Assembly: GCA_024867545.1 (NCBI GenBank)
Contig: JANFNE010000029.1
Span: forward strand, 434,001 to 498,000
From: Phytopythium helicoides
Lineage: Eukaryota; Oomycota; Peronosporomycetes; Pythiales; Pythiaceae
Length of the DNA stretch: 64,000 nt
Reading direction: 5' to 3'
Part shown: positions 21,079 through 31,911 of the stretch, piece after piece
Numbering within the stretch: position 1 is the stretch's first letter
Layout: each line of letters begins with the position of its first letter
Program-made: the position numbers and the translations under genes
The notes under the pieces: generated by a model
Told to the model about the DNA's origin: nothing
The model's database searches: none
What the model saw: the letters and a program-made list of their open reading frames with translations, nothing else

Positions 21079-23371
21079 ATGATGAGAGACGTCAGCGCCC
21101 GCTTCAAGTACTCGGAGCGCGCCGCGGACGAGCGGCAGCCGTCCGTCTCGCTCTGGCAGCCCCGTGGCGGCCTCCGGCTCGTCCTCTGGCTCGTCCTGCT
21201 GGCTCGGCGCCGAGCCGCGAGCTCATCCAGGAGCACTTTGCGGCGCTACTACCGCTCGGAGCGCGACGAGGACGAGGGGGACGCGGGCGCGGCCGAGGCG
21301 GCGCGGCTGCGCGCGGACCTGGCGCCCTTCGCGGTGCTCAAGCTCGGCGGCTTGTCGCTCGGCGACCGCTGCGCGCGGCTGCTTGGCGACGTGCTGCGCG
21401 CCAACCACACGCTGCGCACGCTCGACTTGGGCTTCAACCGCATCTCGGACGCGGGCGCCGCGCTGCTCGCGGCCGCGCTGCCGGACAACACGGCCATCGA
21501 GAGCCTGTACCTGTCGGGGAACGAGATTTCGCCCGTTGGCGCGCGCGCGCTCGCCGACGCGCTCGCCAGGAACACCACGCTGAGGAGCCTGCACTTGAGC
21601 GGGAACAATGTTGGAGAGGAAGGCGCCAGGTTCCTCGCCGAGGGCATTGCCAGCAACTCGGCGCTGCAGTCGCTGTACCTTGGCACCAACGGCATCGGAG
21701 CCACCGGCATGCAGGCGCTCGCGGACGCGCTGCAGAGGAACACCAGCCTGGAGGAGCTCACGCTAGGACAGAACCGCATCGGAAGCGCAGGACTCAAGCA
21801 CCTCGCCAACGCCTTCCTGTCGGGAAACGTCAAGCTCACCACGCTAGAGATTGGCAAGAACAACATTGACCACGACGGCGCGCTCGCGCTCGCCAAGGCG
21901 CTCTGCGGAGCCACCAACACGCTGCAGAACCTGTACTTTGACAATAATCCGCTCGGAGACGTCGGCGCCTCGGCCTTCGGCGCGTTCCTAGCCAAGAACT
22001 CGGTCGTGCGCGTGCTAGACCTCAGCTACACGCAGATGTCGCTGCTCGGGCTGCGTGAGCTCAGCATGGGACTCGCGCACAGCACGTCGCTGCTCTGCCT
22101 ACTTATCGATGGCCACGACTGGTCCAGCACGCAGTACATGAAGAAGAGTGCCAGCAGCCAACTACAGGGTGTCACGCTCTCGAGCAAGGGAGCCAACAAC
22201 TACGCAGCATCTTGCATCGTTGGGGCCATCCACGCCAACGCCAAGTCGGCGCTGTTCAAGCTCACAGGCGTTGATCTGAGCCTCGTCGTCGGACTCCCCG
22301 CAGCGTCTAGCAGTAGTGAGCAGGCGCCCACACCAAACACCCCCACCTCCACAAGCACGCGGCGGTACTCGGACGCACTCACGCGAAACGAGCGTATCCT
22401 CAAGTTCCTGCAGGAGTCACGGCAACCGGCGACGGCGGCGGCAGCAGCCGCGGCTGCAGCGGGTAAAAACAAGCGTAAGACGACGGACGACGAGCAAGCA
22501 GGAGCAGACTCGGAGGCCGCAAGCTCTGCGTCGACTGGCGCGACTGCCAGTACACTGAATGCTGGCGCGGACGACGAAGCACAGCAACACCTCAAGTTCC
22601 AGAAGCTTTCAACGACTCTCAAAGCAAGCTCTTCATCAGGTAGTCTAGGCAGCAACACAGGCAGCGGGAACGCGCTGCTTGGGCTGCTTCCTCCGCCTCC
22701 GCACCCTGCAACACCTGCAGGTGCACTTGCGGCAGCAGGAAGCGGTGGCTCTTCTCCAGGCAAGTCGAGCACCAACCGACCGCCGCGTGTCATTCGGATT
22801 CCGTCACGAGGATCGCTAGGTCAGTTGTCAGCAATGGCCGGCGGAGCAGCCCCCGAGAAGCGCCTCTCGTTGAAGTCCCCACGTTATGAGAGCACGATGG
22901 AGGTGCATGTGCGGAAGATCGTATCAGACATTGCCCAGCTCCCGTTCAGCAGCGAAGAGCTCGCGACGCTGCGTGCATTCTATCTAGGTCAGCAGAACGG
23001 TGATGCGCCGTGTGAATGCCCGTCTCAAGCGGTCAACGCATCCGATAACGCAGATCCAGCCGCACTTTTGACATATGCGTGTGCATCCTGTAAAGCGAGT
23101 CGGTTGTCTAAATATCCTCGCGCGCTGGTACGTGCACAGCGATTCGTAAAAGGATCTGAAGAAGGCAAAGCTAACCTTTTTACTACCACAGGCTGTCAAG
23201 GTGCGAATGGGTCGCGTAGACTCGAGCCAGTTACTGGTGCTGCTTCGGCAACTACACTATTTGATTCAGGCTTTCCAGCACGTTGAAGGCGCAGAGACGG
23301 CTGTAGATCGCGTGCTCGCAGCCGCCCACGGAGAAACGTCGGTCGGTAGCGATGGCCGCCGCGGATTTTGA
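21079..23371 (+). CDS. Ribonuclease-inhibitor-type leucine-rich repeat protein
   Basis: Exons 21079-23127 and 23192-23371 give 742 aa; the 64-nt intron has a GTACGT donor and an ACCACAG acceptor. Splicing replaces the read-through tail with a helical end (SSQLLVLLRQLHYLIQAFQHVEG). Residues about 85-340 hold eight or nine RNI-type repeats of about 28 residues (NTTLRSLHLSGNNVGEEGARFLAEGI and similar), the type found in NLR-like and RanGAP-like proteins. The C-terminal half is low-complexity, rich in Ser, Ala, Thr and Pro, including a run of nine Ala, plus a basic segment (KNKRKTTDDEQ). There is no signal peptide and no NB-ARC or NACHT domain, so it is probably an intracellular scaffold. Coding GC is very high. 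Partners and process are unknown. Confidence 0.8.
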
Positions 23372-25409
23372 GCTCCAGTGCAGTACGTACGGTAGAGGCC
23401 CGAGACGCGCGTGTGTGCACGTTCGCCGCGACTGGGCCGTGTAGGCGGCGCTGTTAGTCAGGTTTCGTATTCGTATTTTTCGTTTGGACCCGCTGCCGTC
23501 CACCGGCAAGATGTATCGCGAGTCGCGCGAGGTGGCCGGCCGGGCGTAGAGCAGCATTCAAGAGAAAAACACGGAGTATTTATCAAAATGAGGAGCTGTG
23601 GACTTGGTTGTGGTTGAGCGTCCACTCCTCTACGAGGCTTGGCCCATTATTATGCACGCTGATTCCTGCCGGTGTATGAGTGATGACAAAGAAGAAGGTA
23701 GACTGCTCCACTTCGCACTGGCGGGGTGAATTGTACTTCGAAGTATCTTCGAAATGTCAAGATGAAACCGTTCTCTCGCGCTGGACACCTCTACGTCGAA
23801 AAACAAACCAGAGATGGTTTGAGATGGATGGAAAGCACAGTATCCACTACAATCACGGCACAAAAGCATTTACTTAGTAGCAAAGAATCATCACACTGAC
23901 GTCAAGGCACCACTTCTGCTGGTAGGATCCAATTCGTCGCGAGCTGGGGACTCATCAGGGGTTGCTGTACTGTTTGCGAGCGTTGCATAACTCTTTAGTT
24001 GACCAGTTCGAATTGAGCGGATATCATTTCATCATCCCAGCCCGGTCATTCGAAGAGGTGATTTAATTCTTGTCGATGATGCGATTTGCTAGCGAGCCAC
24101 TGGGAGAGTCTATCCTGACTGAGCGTTTAGTTGCGTTTGATGGATCACTAAGACACTAGATTTTGCCTCACACGAGCTAAAACAAGCACATTCACATGTG
24201 AAACGATATTGCGGCTCGAATTGATGCCGTCAAAATTCTGCCAGACCGAGCTGTTGAATATGACGCAAATTTATCGCTTGTGCTCCAGATCATTGCCGAC
24301 TCCAACGAGTGGGCAGCAGGCTATCACCTCGAGTTTGCGTCTGTACATACTGCATATCGAACAAACAAAAGCTGAACCCTTTTCAGAGCTGCCCAAGTCA
24401 GTGCTGAGACATCGAAGTAATTCCATAGCATGAATATCGGGTGCCGACTTTTTCGAGATTCTTGTGTATCGACACTTTGCATTCACGCCAAATCACTGGA
24501 TCAATTGCAGACGTTTGACGGGAGGAAGTAACTTTGTGTTTCAGATTGCGCAGACTCTTCTGATCTTTCGTCTCTGGAACGAGGTGATAACCAAAGCCGA
24601 AAATGTTCGCGCCAATACTTGTAGCAGCAACCACACCTGCACCGATAGTGGCAGACTACTACTTCCGAAAAAGTGATGTTCCCAAGATCAACGAGACAGC
24701 ATCCTCAAGGACGATTGCACAACCCCTGCGCCGAAATTCCAATCGACATGTACAAATAAAAGCAGAAGCTTCCGCGCGCAGATAAAGAACAGGAAAAGAA
24801 GCGCCCAAGAGTGTCTCCGCCAAGTCCGACAGAGCAAACACCCATAGGTTGACAGAACCCCGGCTAACTGATTCAACGAGATCTCATGACCACGTCCACG
24901 TTGTCTAGGCGCAACAGCAGCACCATCACGAGCAGAAGGCCGTTCGGCACGTCGCCTGGTTGAGCAGCAGATGGGATAGTAGCGACAACACCACTTTTTT
25001 TTTTTCGCTCTTCGTGCAGCGCATTTTCCTCAAAGTGTGCAGTAGCTCCTGGTCAACCAGGTTGCAAGTGCACGATGAAAGTGGTCAATGTCCCCTACAA
25101 GCACTGCCTGGTCGTCCTTGAAAGTGCTTCAAGTCCTCAACACGTATCAAAAGTGCTTCAAGTCTCAATTGGTCTTCCCAACGTCCCCACATACAACCAC
25201 CCAATCCGCATCGACCACGACATTGCATACAATCTTCAAGACATCTCTCCCACCAGGTTCCCTCCATCTCGTCGCAAACCGACCAGCCCCCCTGTCGTCA
25301 TTCTCCCCCCACGACACCACAACAAGCCGCGAGCAGCTACGATCGTCGGCGCCTGTCTCGTCATTTACTGCTTCACCCGCTGCTGCCGCCCCCGATAGAG
25401 TCGCAAGCC
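23372..25409. other. Gene-poor stretch before PGM3
   Basis: No recognisable gene. Composition is mixed, with an AT-richer middle part (about 23880-24800). A run of eleven T lies at 24995-25005. Short open frames carry no domain signature. Confidence 0.45.
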
Positions 25410-27320
25410 ATGAGTGTGCTGGACAAGACGCCGCGTGTGGCCGAGGAGATCGCCAAGTACCCGCGGCCGACGAGCGCGCGGCCGCTGGCGTACGGCACGG
25501 CGGGTTTCCGTGAAGACGCCGAGCTGCTGGCGGCCGCGAGCCACCGGCTGGGGATGCTGGCGGTGCTGCGCTCCAAGCGCGAGGGGAAGATCTCTGGCGT
25601 CATGATCACGGCCTCGCACAACCCCGCGAGCGACAATGGGCTCAAGCTGATCGACTCGCGCGGCGAGATGCTGCATCAGTCGTGGGAGAAGGTGCGGGAT
25701 GCGGTTGGTGGTGAGAGGAGGAGGAGAGGAGGGAGCGAGCGCTGACGGGAAATGTGCGAGCAGTACGCGACGCAGCTGGTCAACGCGCCGTCCGACAAGG
25801 TGGTCGAGGTGCTCAACGCCGTCGTCGCGGCCGAGAAGATCGACCTGGACCACCCCGGAAACGTCTTCATCGCCAAGGACACGCGTCCGAGTAGCGAGGT
25901 GCGTGCGTGAGCTGGTGACGTTGGAAAGGAGGACGCGAGCTGATGGAGGATGGCGAGCGCAGCACCTGTCGGAGCTCGTGCGTGAGGGAGCGCTGGTCAT
26001 CGGCGGCAATGTGCTGGACTTTGGACTGCAGACGACCCCGCAGCTGCACCACCTCGTGCGCATGGTGCGTGGGAATGCGAAGATGCTGGAGGCTCTGGGA
26101 GCGCAGGACTGACGAGCTCTCTGCAGTGGAACTACGAGCAGTACAACAAGGGCGACTGGGCGTCCGAGGTCGGCTACTACAACATGCTCTCGGACGGCTT
26201 CAAGCAGCTCACGGCCAGCATCGACACCAAGAAGCTCGAGATGCGCGCGCCGCTGTACGTGGACTGCGCGCACGGCGTTGGCGCGCTGCAGCTGACCAAG
26301 TTGGCCAAGGACCTGGGCGACTCGCTGCACGTCGAGATCTTCAACACGCCGACGGACGGAGAGCTCAACCGCGGCTGCGGCGCCGAGTTCGTCGAGAAGA
26401 GCCGCGCCTCGCCCTCGGGCGTCAACAAGGACGCGGACCGCGGCAAGCGCTTCTGCTCGCTGGACGGCGACGCCGACCGCTTCGTGTTCCACTACCTGGA
26501 CGAGGCCTCGGGCAAGTTCCACCTGCTGGACGGCAACAAAATCGCGTGCCTGTTTGCCGACTTCTTCGCCGAGAAGCTGCGCGCGCTGGAGCTGCTGGAT
26601 GCCCCGGATGGAAGCAGCAGCGTCTCGTTCGGCGTCGTGCAGACGGCGTACGCCAACGGCGCGTCCACGCGCTTCCTCGAGTCGCGCGGTATCCGCGTGG
26701 TGCGCGCCAAGACGGGCGTCAAGCACTGCCACCACGCGGCCGTGTCCAACTTCGACGTGGCCGTGTACTTTGAGGCCAATGGCCACGGCACGGTCGTGCT
26801 GCGCGACTCGCTGGTCGAGAAGCTGCACAAGTGGGAGAACGCGCTGCACGACGAGCGCAAGAAGCTCGCGCTGTCGCATCTGCTGGCGGCGCAGCAGCTG
26901 CTCAACCAGGCGACGGGTGACGCGCTCAGCGGTCTGCTGCTCGTCGAGGCGCTGTTGCTGCAGCGCAACTGGTCGATCGCCGACTGGGACAACATGTACC
27001 AGGACCTGCCGAGCCGTCAGCAGAAGGTGGCGGTCGCAGATCGCGGCGTCGTGGTCGTCGACGACGTGGACGAGTCGGTCGTGCGGTCGCCCGAGAAGCT
27101 GCGCGACGCGCTGAGCGACCTGGTGCAGCGACAGTTCGCCGGCAAGCAGGCTCGCGCGTTTGCGAGACCGTCGGGCACGGAGAAGGCTGTCCGCGTGTAC
27201 GCCGAAGCCGCGACGCAGGAAGACGCGGACGCGCTTGCGGAGCAGGTGGCTCGCCTGGTGGCAGAAGTTGCGGGCGGAGACGCCCCGGCCAGTGAGTCGG
27301 TCACCGAGTTCACGGCGTAG
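25410..27320 (+). CDS. PGM3: Phosphoacetylglucosamine mutase
   Basis: Four exons (25410-25703, 25764-25898, 25963-26064, 26127-27320) give 574 aa with no frame break; introns are 60-64 nt with donors GTTGGT and GTGCGT. The enzyme converts GlcNAc-6-phosphate to GlcNAc-1-phosphate on the route to UDP-GlcNAc, which feeds N-glycans, GPI anchors and chitin-like wall material. Landmarks are YGTAGFR near residue 32; the phosphoserine loop [11 protein letters not shown], with the catalytic Ser in TASHNP; the metal-binding loop [49 protein letters not shown]; and the phosphate-binding [15 protein letters not shown] near the C-terminus. These distinguish it from ordinary phosphoglucomutases. Length is close to the usual 540-560 aa. 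Confidence 0.95.
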
Positions 27321-27459
27321 ACGACCACGTGACCAAGTGAGCGAGAGATGTGAGTGAGTGAGTGCTACAACGAGTTGGTCAGTCACACACGTGAATTGAA
27401 TTTTTTTTCCCCCATGCCATGAATTCCATGATCCTTGAAAACAAACAACAAATATCAAG

Positions 27460-27480
27460 CAACAACAACAACAACAACAA
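27460..27480. repeat. (CAA)n microsatellite
   Basis: Seven tandem CAA/ACA units are visible, within the 3' region between PGM3 and the first LRR receptor gene. Confidence 0.9.
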
Positions 27481-27536
27481 GTTATTGTAATTGAGATAGC
27501 TGGGAACATCATCACATAATTTATATCAAACTGGTG

Positions 27537-28645
27537 TCAGCTGCGAGTGGGAGCAAGAAAGAAATCGAGTGTTTGGATCCCATACAGATACTCCAACGCA
27601 GGCATCGTCCCCTCGAACCGTGTCAGGTCGTTTCCTTGCAAATATCTGCCGACATGCCGTGTGTTAATAATATTCAAGAGTGTGAATTGAATCAACAACG
27701 GACAAGTAGATCAAATATTCCATGGTCACCGAGCTATCAACTTCAGAAATGGTGTTGGAAGTCAGCGACCTGTCCGTTCACGAAGAATAAGTCATTGATC
27801 ACGAGTTTCGACAAGCTCAGTCAAGTACACGTACAATGCTGCCAACGACGGGAGCGCAGAATTTAGGTCTCTTGGAAACTCTTGCTGGAGTGTATTGTCG
27901 AGTGAGAGTCTCATTACAGACGATGGAAGAAGCGACGTCAATCGATCCGTAACGTTGCTCAGGTCGAGATTCATAAGGGTAACATCCAAGACTTGAGTCT
28001 GGGATTCGATGAAGCTCTCTCCAAACTCAATCGATGCAACAACGCCACGAAGACTAAGTTCATAGCTGTTTCCACCTGCGATGTGGCTAGAAGGCAATTC
28101 CCAGTCAGCTGCTAGACGTCAACACAGGCACTCAATATCACGCACACTTTCTGAACAGTGGAGTCGAGAGAGATCGATCCGATTGACTGAAGAACGTCGT
28201 TGTTGACGGATGGGAACGAGCCTGTGTCATTTCCAAGACTGACAAGAGCTTTATCCACCGCTTCGTCGCCATACTGCAAGCGAAGATCGCGCTCTTCTTC
28301 GCTCTCGTTGGATCCGAACGGCACAAGCAGCGCGAATTCTCCCAACGGTGCATTCATGCAAACCACGTGACAAGAGTCATCCTCCTCGAGACACTTGAGC
28401 TCGCCACTCTCGTCATTACACGTCTCTGATAGTCCGGAGGTACTGGCGTTGGCATCGTGACTAGCAAAAATGCACAGATCGGTTGTGCTGCACGCAGAAG
28501 AGCAATCCGTCGACGAAAGCAGAGTCAAACTTGTAGATGTGTGGCATGAAGATCCTCCAGATGCCGACGTTGAGCTCGATTGGGAAGCAGCGCGCCCCAC
28601 GCTCATCAAAAGACCAGCTAGCTTTGCAGCTCGGTAGAGACGCAT
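27537..28645 (-). CDS. N1: truncated LRR receptor-family protein, secreted and LRR-only
   Basis: Exons 28146-28645, 27835-28086, 27704-27769 and 27586-27645 follow the splice pattern of the neighbouring receptor genes. Reading on past the last expected donor gives a stop at 27537 and a 308-aa protein. It has an N-terminal hydrophobic segment (KLAGLLMSVG), the family Cys-rich ectodomain (CSSACSTTDLCIF, SCHVVCM), the conserved 252-nt exon (VVASIEFGESFIESQTQVLDVTL) and about two one-exon LRRs (YLQGNDLTRFEG). The later LRRs, transmembrane helix and kinase are absent. It could be a soluble decoy or co-receptor fragment, or a 3'-truncated pseudogene; the open frame and intact splice sites slightly favour expression. 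It is divergent from N2 across a 233-nt spacer. Confidence 0.65.
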
Positions 28646-28767
28646 TTCTCCCACTTCTTCGACACTGCAATAGTCTCCAAGGCGAGTGAACTCACCGGGT
28701 TGATGTGTGCGTCAAGCAATGGGATGCTTCAGCAACCCAAATGACATGATCCCACTTGTCACAGTAG

Positions 28768-28786
28768 TCACTCATCACTCCAGTTC
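28768..28786 (+). promoter_or_regulatory. Inr/FPR-like element upstream of N2
   Basis: The sequence TCACTCATCACTCCAGTTC resembles the Inr part of the oomycete core promoter and lies about 95 nt upstream of the N2 ATG. The downstream FPR half is weak. Confidence 0.3.
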
Positions 28787-28878
28787 CGTCCTGGGCACTA
28801 AGCGCCACCCAGAGCGAGCATCCGCAGCATCAACCGAAGCTGCTGAAATCCAAATTTCTCCTTGCCGAGTGCACCAAA

Positions 28879-31816
28879 ATGACTGCTATGCTCGAGTTCC
28901 TCGTTGCTGCTAGCCTGGTCTTGCTCTCTGTCTCCGCGGAAGGAACTTGTGAGGCCCCAGGACTCGGAAAACTGGAAAGCAGCTTCATATGTGAAGAATT
29001 CTGTGGAGCCGACACCCCCTGCATCGTGTTGGACGCCTCGAGTGGGCTTTGTGACGGCAGTCGAGTAAATTCCAGTGCCTGCACAGAGATTGACGACCCA
29101 GTGGACGGAGACGGGTCTTGCGCATATGTGTGCGCGTTCCACTCGACTACGACAATGCAGTTGTACGTGAACTTTGGATCCTACAGGAGTGAGGAAGAAG
29201 CCTCGGCAAGCAACTCCGAAGAAGGCACTCGGTCGTCAGGTCTTGCCGATATCCTTGACGACAGCGATGGGTATTTTGCAATCAGTGACAACGTGCTAAA
29301 CGCCATCGGATCTCTCTCTGTTGGTGCCTACGCTTCATCTGTGTACGCACTCTGTGTTTCTGCTTCAAATCATGCAGTAGCTTAATCATTCGGTGAATAT
29401 TTGTAGGGATATTATCGGGGGTACAATATTGTACTATTCTACTCGAGGCACGGTGGTGAATGTGTCGCTCGAAGACGAGTTCCTCTCCAACCAAGTCAAC
29501 CTTACAGAGGTTTCCCTGTCCAACATCAACCTGAAGGGGAAGCTGCCGACGCTTCCGTCGCTGCTACCACCAATGCTGACATCGCTCACGTTATCAAACG
29601 ACTTGCAGTACGAGTTCCCGTGGGTGCTAGCTGGTCACATGACACGATTGGAGGACTTGTACGCACAGCTGTCATTTATCGACGTATTCCCTACTCACGC
29701 AGTGTATGAACTAGGACGCTCTGGTACAATTATATATCGAATGTGTCGGGTCCAGCTGATGGAGATGCAGGATTTGCCTCCCTTAAATCCCTGTAAGGTT
29801 TGATCGCTCGTTCTACTGCGGTTGAAGCATCAATCTGACACAATTTGACCTTTTCAAAGGACTCTATCACAAAATAGTGTAGCAGCATTCGACTCAACTT
29901 TTCCGTCGCTGAATACGCTGTACGTCAAAGGCTTAGTGCCTAGCAGCGAGTTTTCTAACTGAGACGGCTGCCTCTCTCAGTTATCTCGACAACAATTTCC
30001 TAATGGCCTTCCCGGAGCTCGAGAATTCCCCACTATTGTCGTACCTGTGAGTAGTATTGATTGTATATTAGTGCTCTGTGCGTTTGATAAACAGCAAACT
30101 GACTTCCGCGATACGATTCAGGTCATTGAACTACAACAACATCACTGCTGTAAGTGCTTCAACGAGCTCGGATTCCCTGCAAACACTGTACGCTGCCGTG
30201 CACTGCAGCTTTCTTGTGACTCAGAGATTTGATAACCTTATGAATTCTGTCTGTCTAGTGCCCTTCAAAGCAATCTTCTTACAACGTTTGAAGGATACTT
30301 CCCAAACCTTCAATACATGTACGCGACAGAATATCTATGTCTCTGATGCACAATAACGCCATGTGAACTTCCAATCTGACGAAATCGCACTGAGCAGATA
30401 TTTAGATGGGAACAAACTCTCAAGCATTCCAGACACTATTTATCGATGCAAGAACCTCAGCGTTCTGTACGTACCTGCAATGAACAACTGGATCGATGAG
30501 ATTTGCTTCTTACTCGATTTTTTGTCGATCACTGTCGTGACTCCAGGTCAATCACAAGCAATCCACTCAATTTGACATTTACCCAGAGCCAACTTGAGTT
30601 CCTGCGCAAGATTGACACTCTTGATATCACAGCTGAGGATACCGCTAATTCGTACTCTGACTGCGTCATGGCCGACCTCAAAGGGCTTGCTGTCTGTATT
30701 GTAGAGTCATCAAATGGATCGTCTGCAGAAACCGCAAGTATCCATCACAGCGTTACAGGAGCGATCGTTGGAGGTATTGTAGGGAGTTTCAGTCTAATTC
30801 TCATTGTTACTGGTGTCATTATACACCATCGACGCCGCTACAAAACATCCGACAACTATCAATCGTTCGCAACACCGAGTCTGGGCTCAACAGCTACCGG
30901 ATCAAGTGAAGAAATCAGCAATGTCGTTACCGCTTCAACATTGCCAGGAGTACTCAAAACAAACCCGAGGCTATTGTCGCTTCTTCTTAATCCTCGAGAC
31001 TTGGTCAACATGAGATCGCTGCGAATCAGCGATGACACGGCGTCTGACCTCGTCACGTACCAAACCAGCTCTTTGATTATGTCCAAGCGCCTCCGGCAAA
31101 GGTTTGCAACCCCAGAGCGTACGGCCAAACTTGTACAGGAGGCGATGTTGGTATCAAGTTTGGACCACCCCAATATTTTGAAACTCGTGGGTGTCTCGTG
31201 GAGACAACGATGGAACGGAGAACTCGATATTGCTTCATTTCAAGTCTTCTTTGACTACGCTGAGAAAGGATCTCTGCAAGATTACCTGAACACTTCAAAT
31301 AATGCGCCAGGTTGGGACGCACAGAAGCTCGAAATTGCGATCAACGTCGCAGACGCACTCGTATACATCCATTCTCTCGTGCCTCCAATTATACACAAAA
31401 ATGTGTGCGCATCAAGCATCCTGCTGACGGATGACTTCCAAGGAAAGCTTGCGGAATTTGGAGATGCCAAACAAGGTTCGATCGATAGCACTGATGCATT
31501 TGAGAAACAGCGTGGAATTGAGAAAGGGGTGACTACTACTCACTGGATGGCCCCGGAAGCGCTCTCAACCTTTCATGACAGTGGAGAATCAGCAGATGTG
31601 TTCAGCTTTGGTTTATTGCTACTCGAGCTAGAGTCTAATATCGAAGATGCCCAGCTACTTCTCATCGCCCATGGCGAAATTCAGCCTTCATTCCATCCTA
31701 CGTGCCCGACAGCACTATCTGATCTCGTGCAGGCATGCTTAAGCTGGGATCCTTCAGACAGACCAAGTGCACCTGAGATTGCCTACAAACTCCGCCGCTT
31801 TCTTAAGGAGTGTTGA
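28879..31816 (+). CDS. N2: LRR receptor-like pseudokinase
   Basis: Eight exons (28879-29342, 29407-29658, 29860-29919, 29981-30046, 30122-30187, 30259-30318, 30398-30466, 30547-31816) join to 768 aa in frame. The order is signal peptide (LEFLVAASLVLLSVSA), Cys-rich ectodomain, conserved 252-nt exon, five LRR exons of 60-69 nt, a transmembrane helix (GAIVGGIVGSFSLILIVTGVII), then a kinase-like domain. Kinase landmarks are degraded: the Gly loop is ISDDTASD, HRD reads HKN (near 31392-31400) and DFG reads EFG (31451-31459). The AxK lysine is in SKRL, and APE (WMAPEA) and the C-lobe are kept. It is therefore probably a catalytically dead receptor that signals through partners. No frame break is present, which argues for function. 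Confidence 0.85.
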
Positions 31817-31911
31817 TGTGTGCGCATTCAACTTTGCTTCTGGACATACGTGAAAAAGTACTTCGAAGTAATATGAACACGGATCCTTTTTATTGGAAAA
31901 CATGCATTGAA

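Noticed and set aside
25365..27515. Long minus-strand open frame of about 700 codons opposite PGM3
   Set aside because: It is the antisense mirror of a GC-rich coding exon; it is Arg/Val-rich, ignores the PGM3 introns and has no domain.
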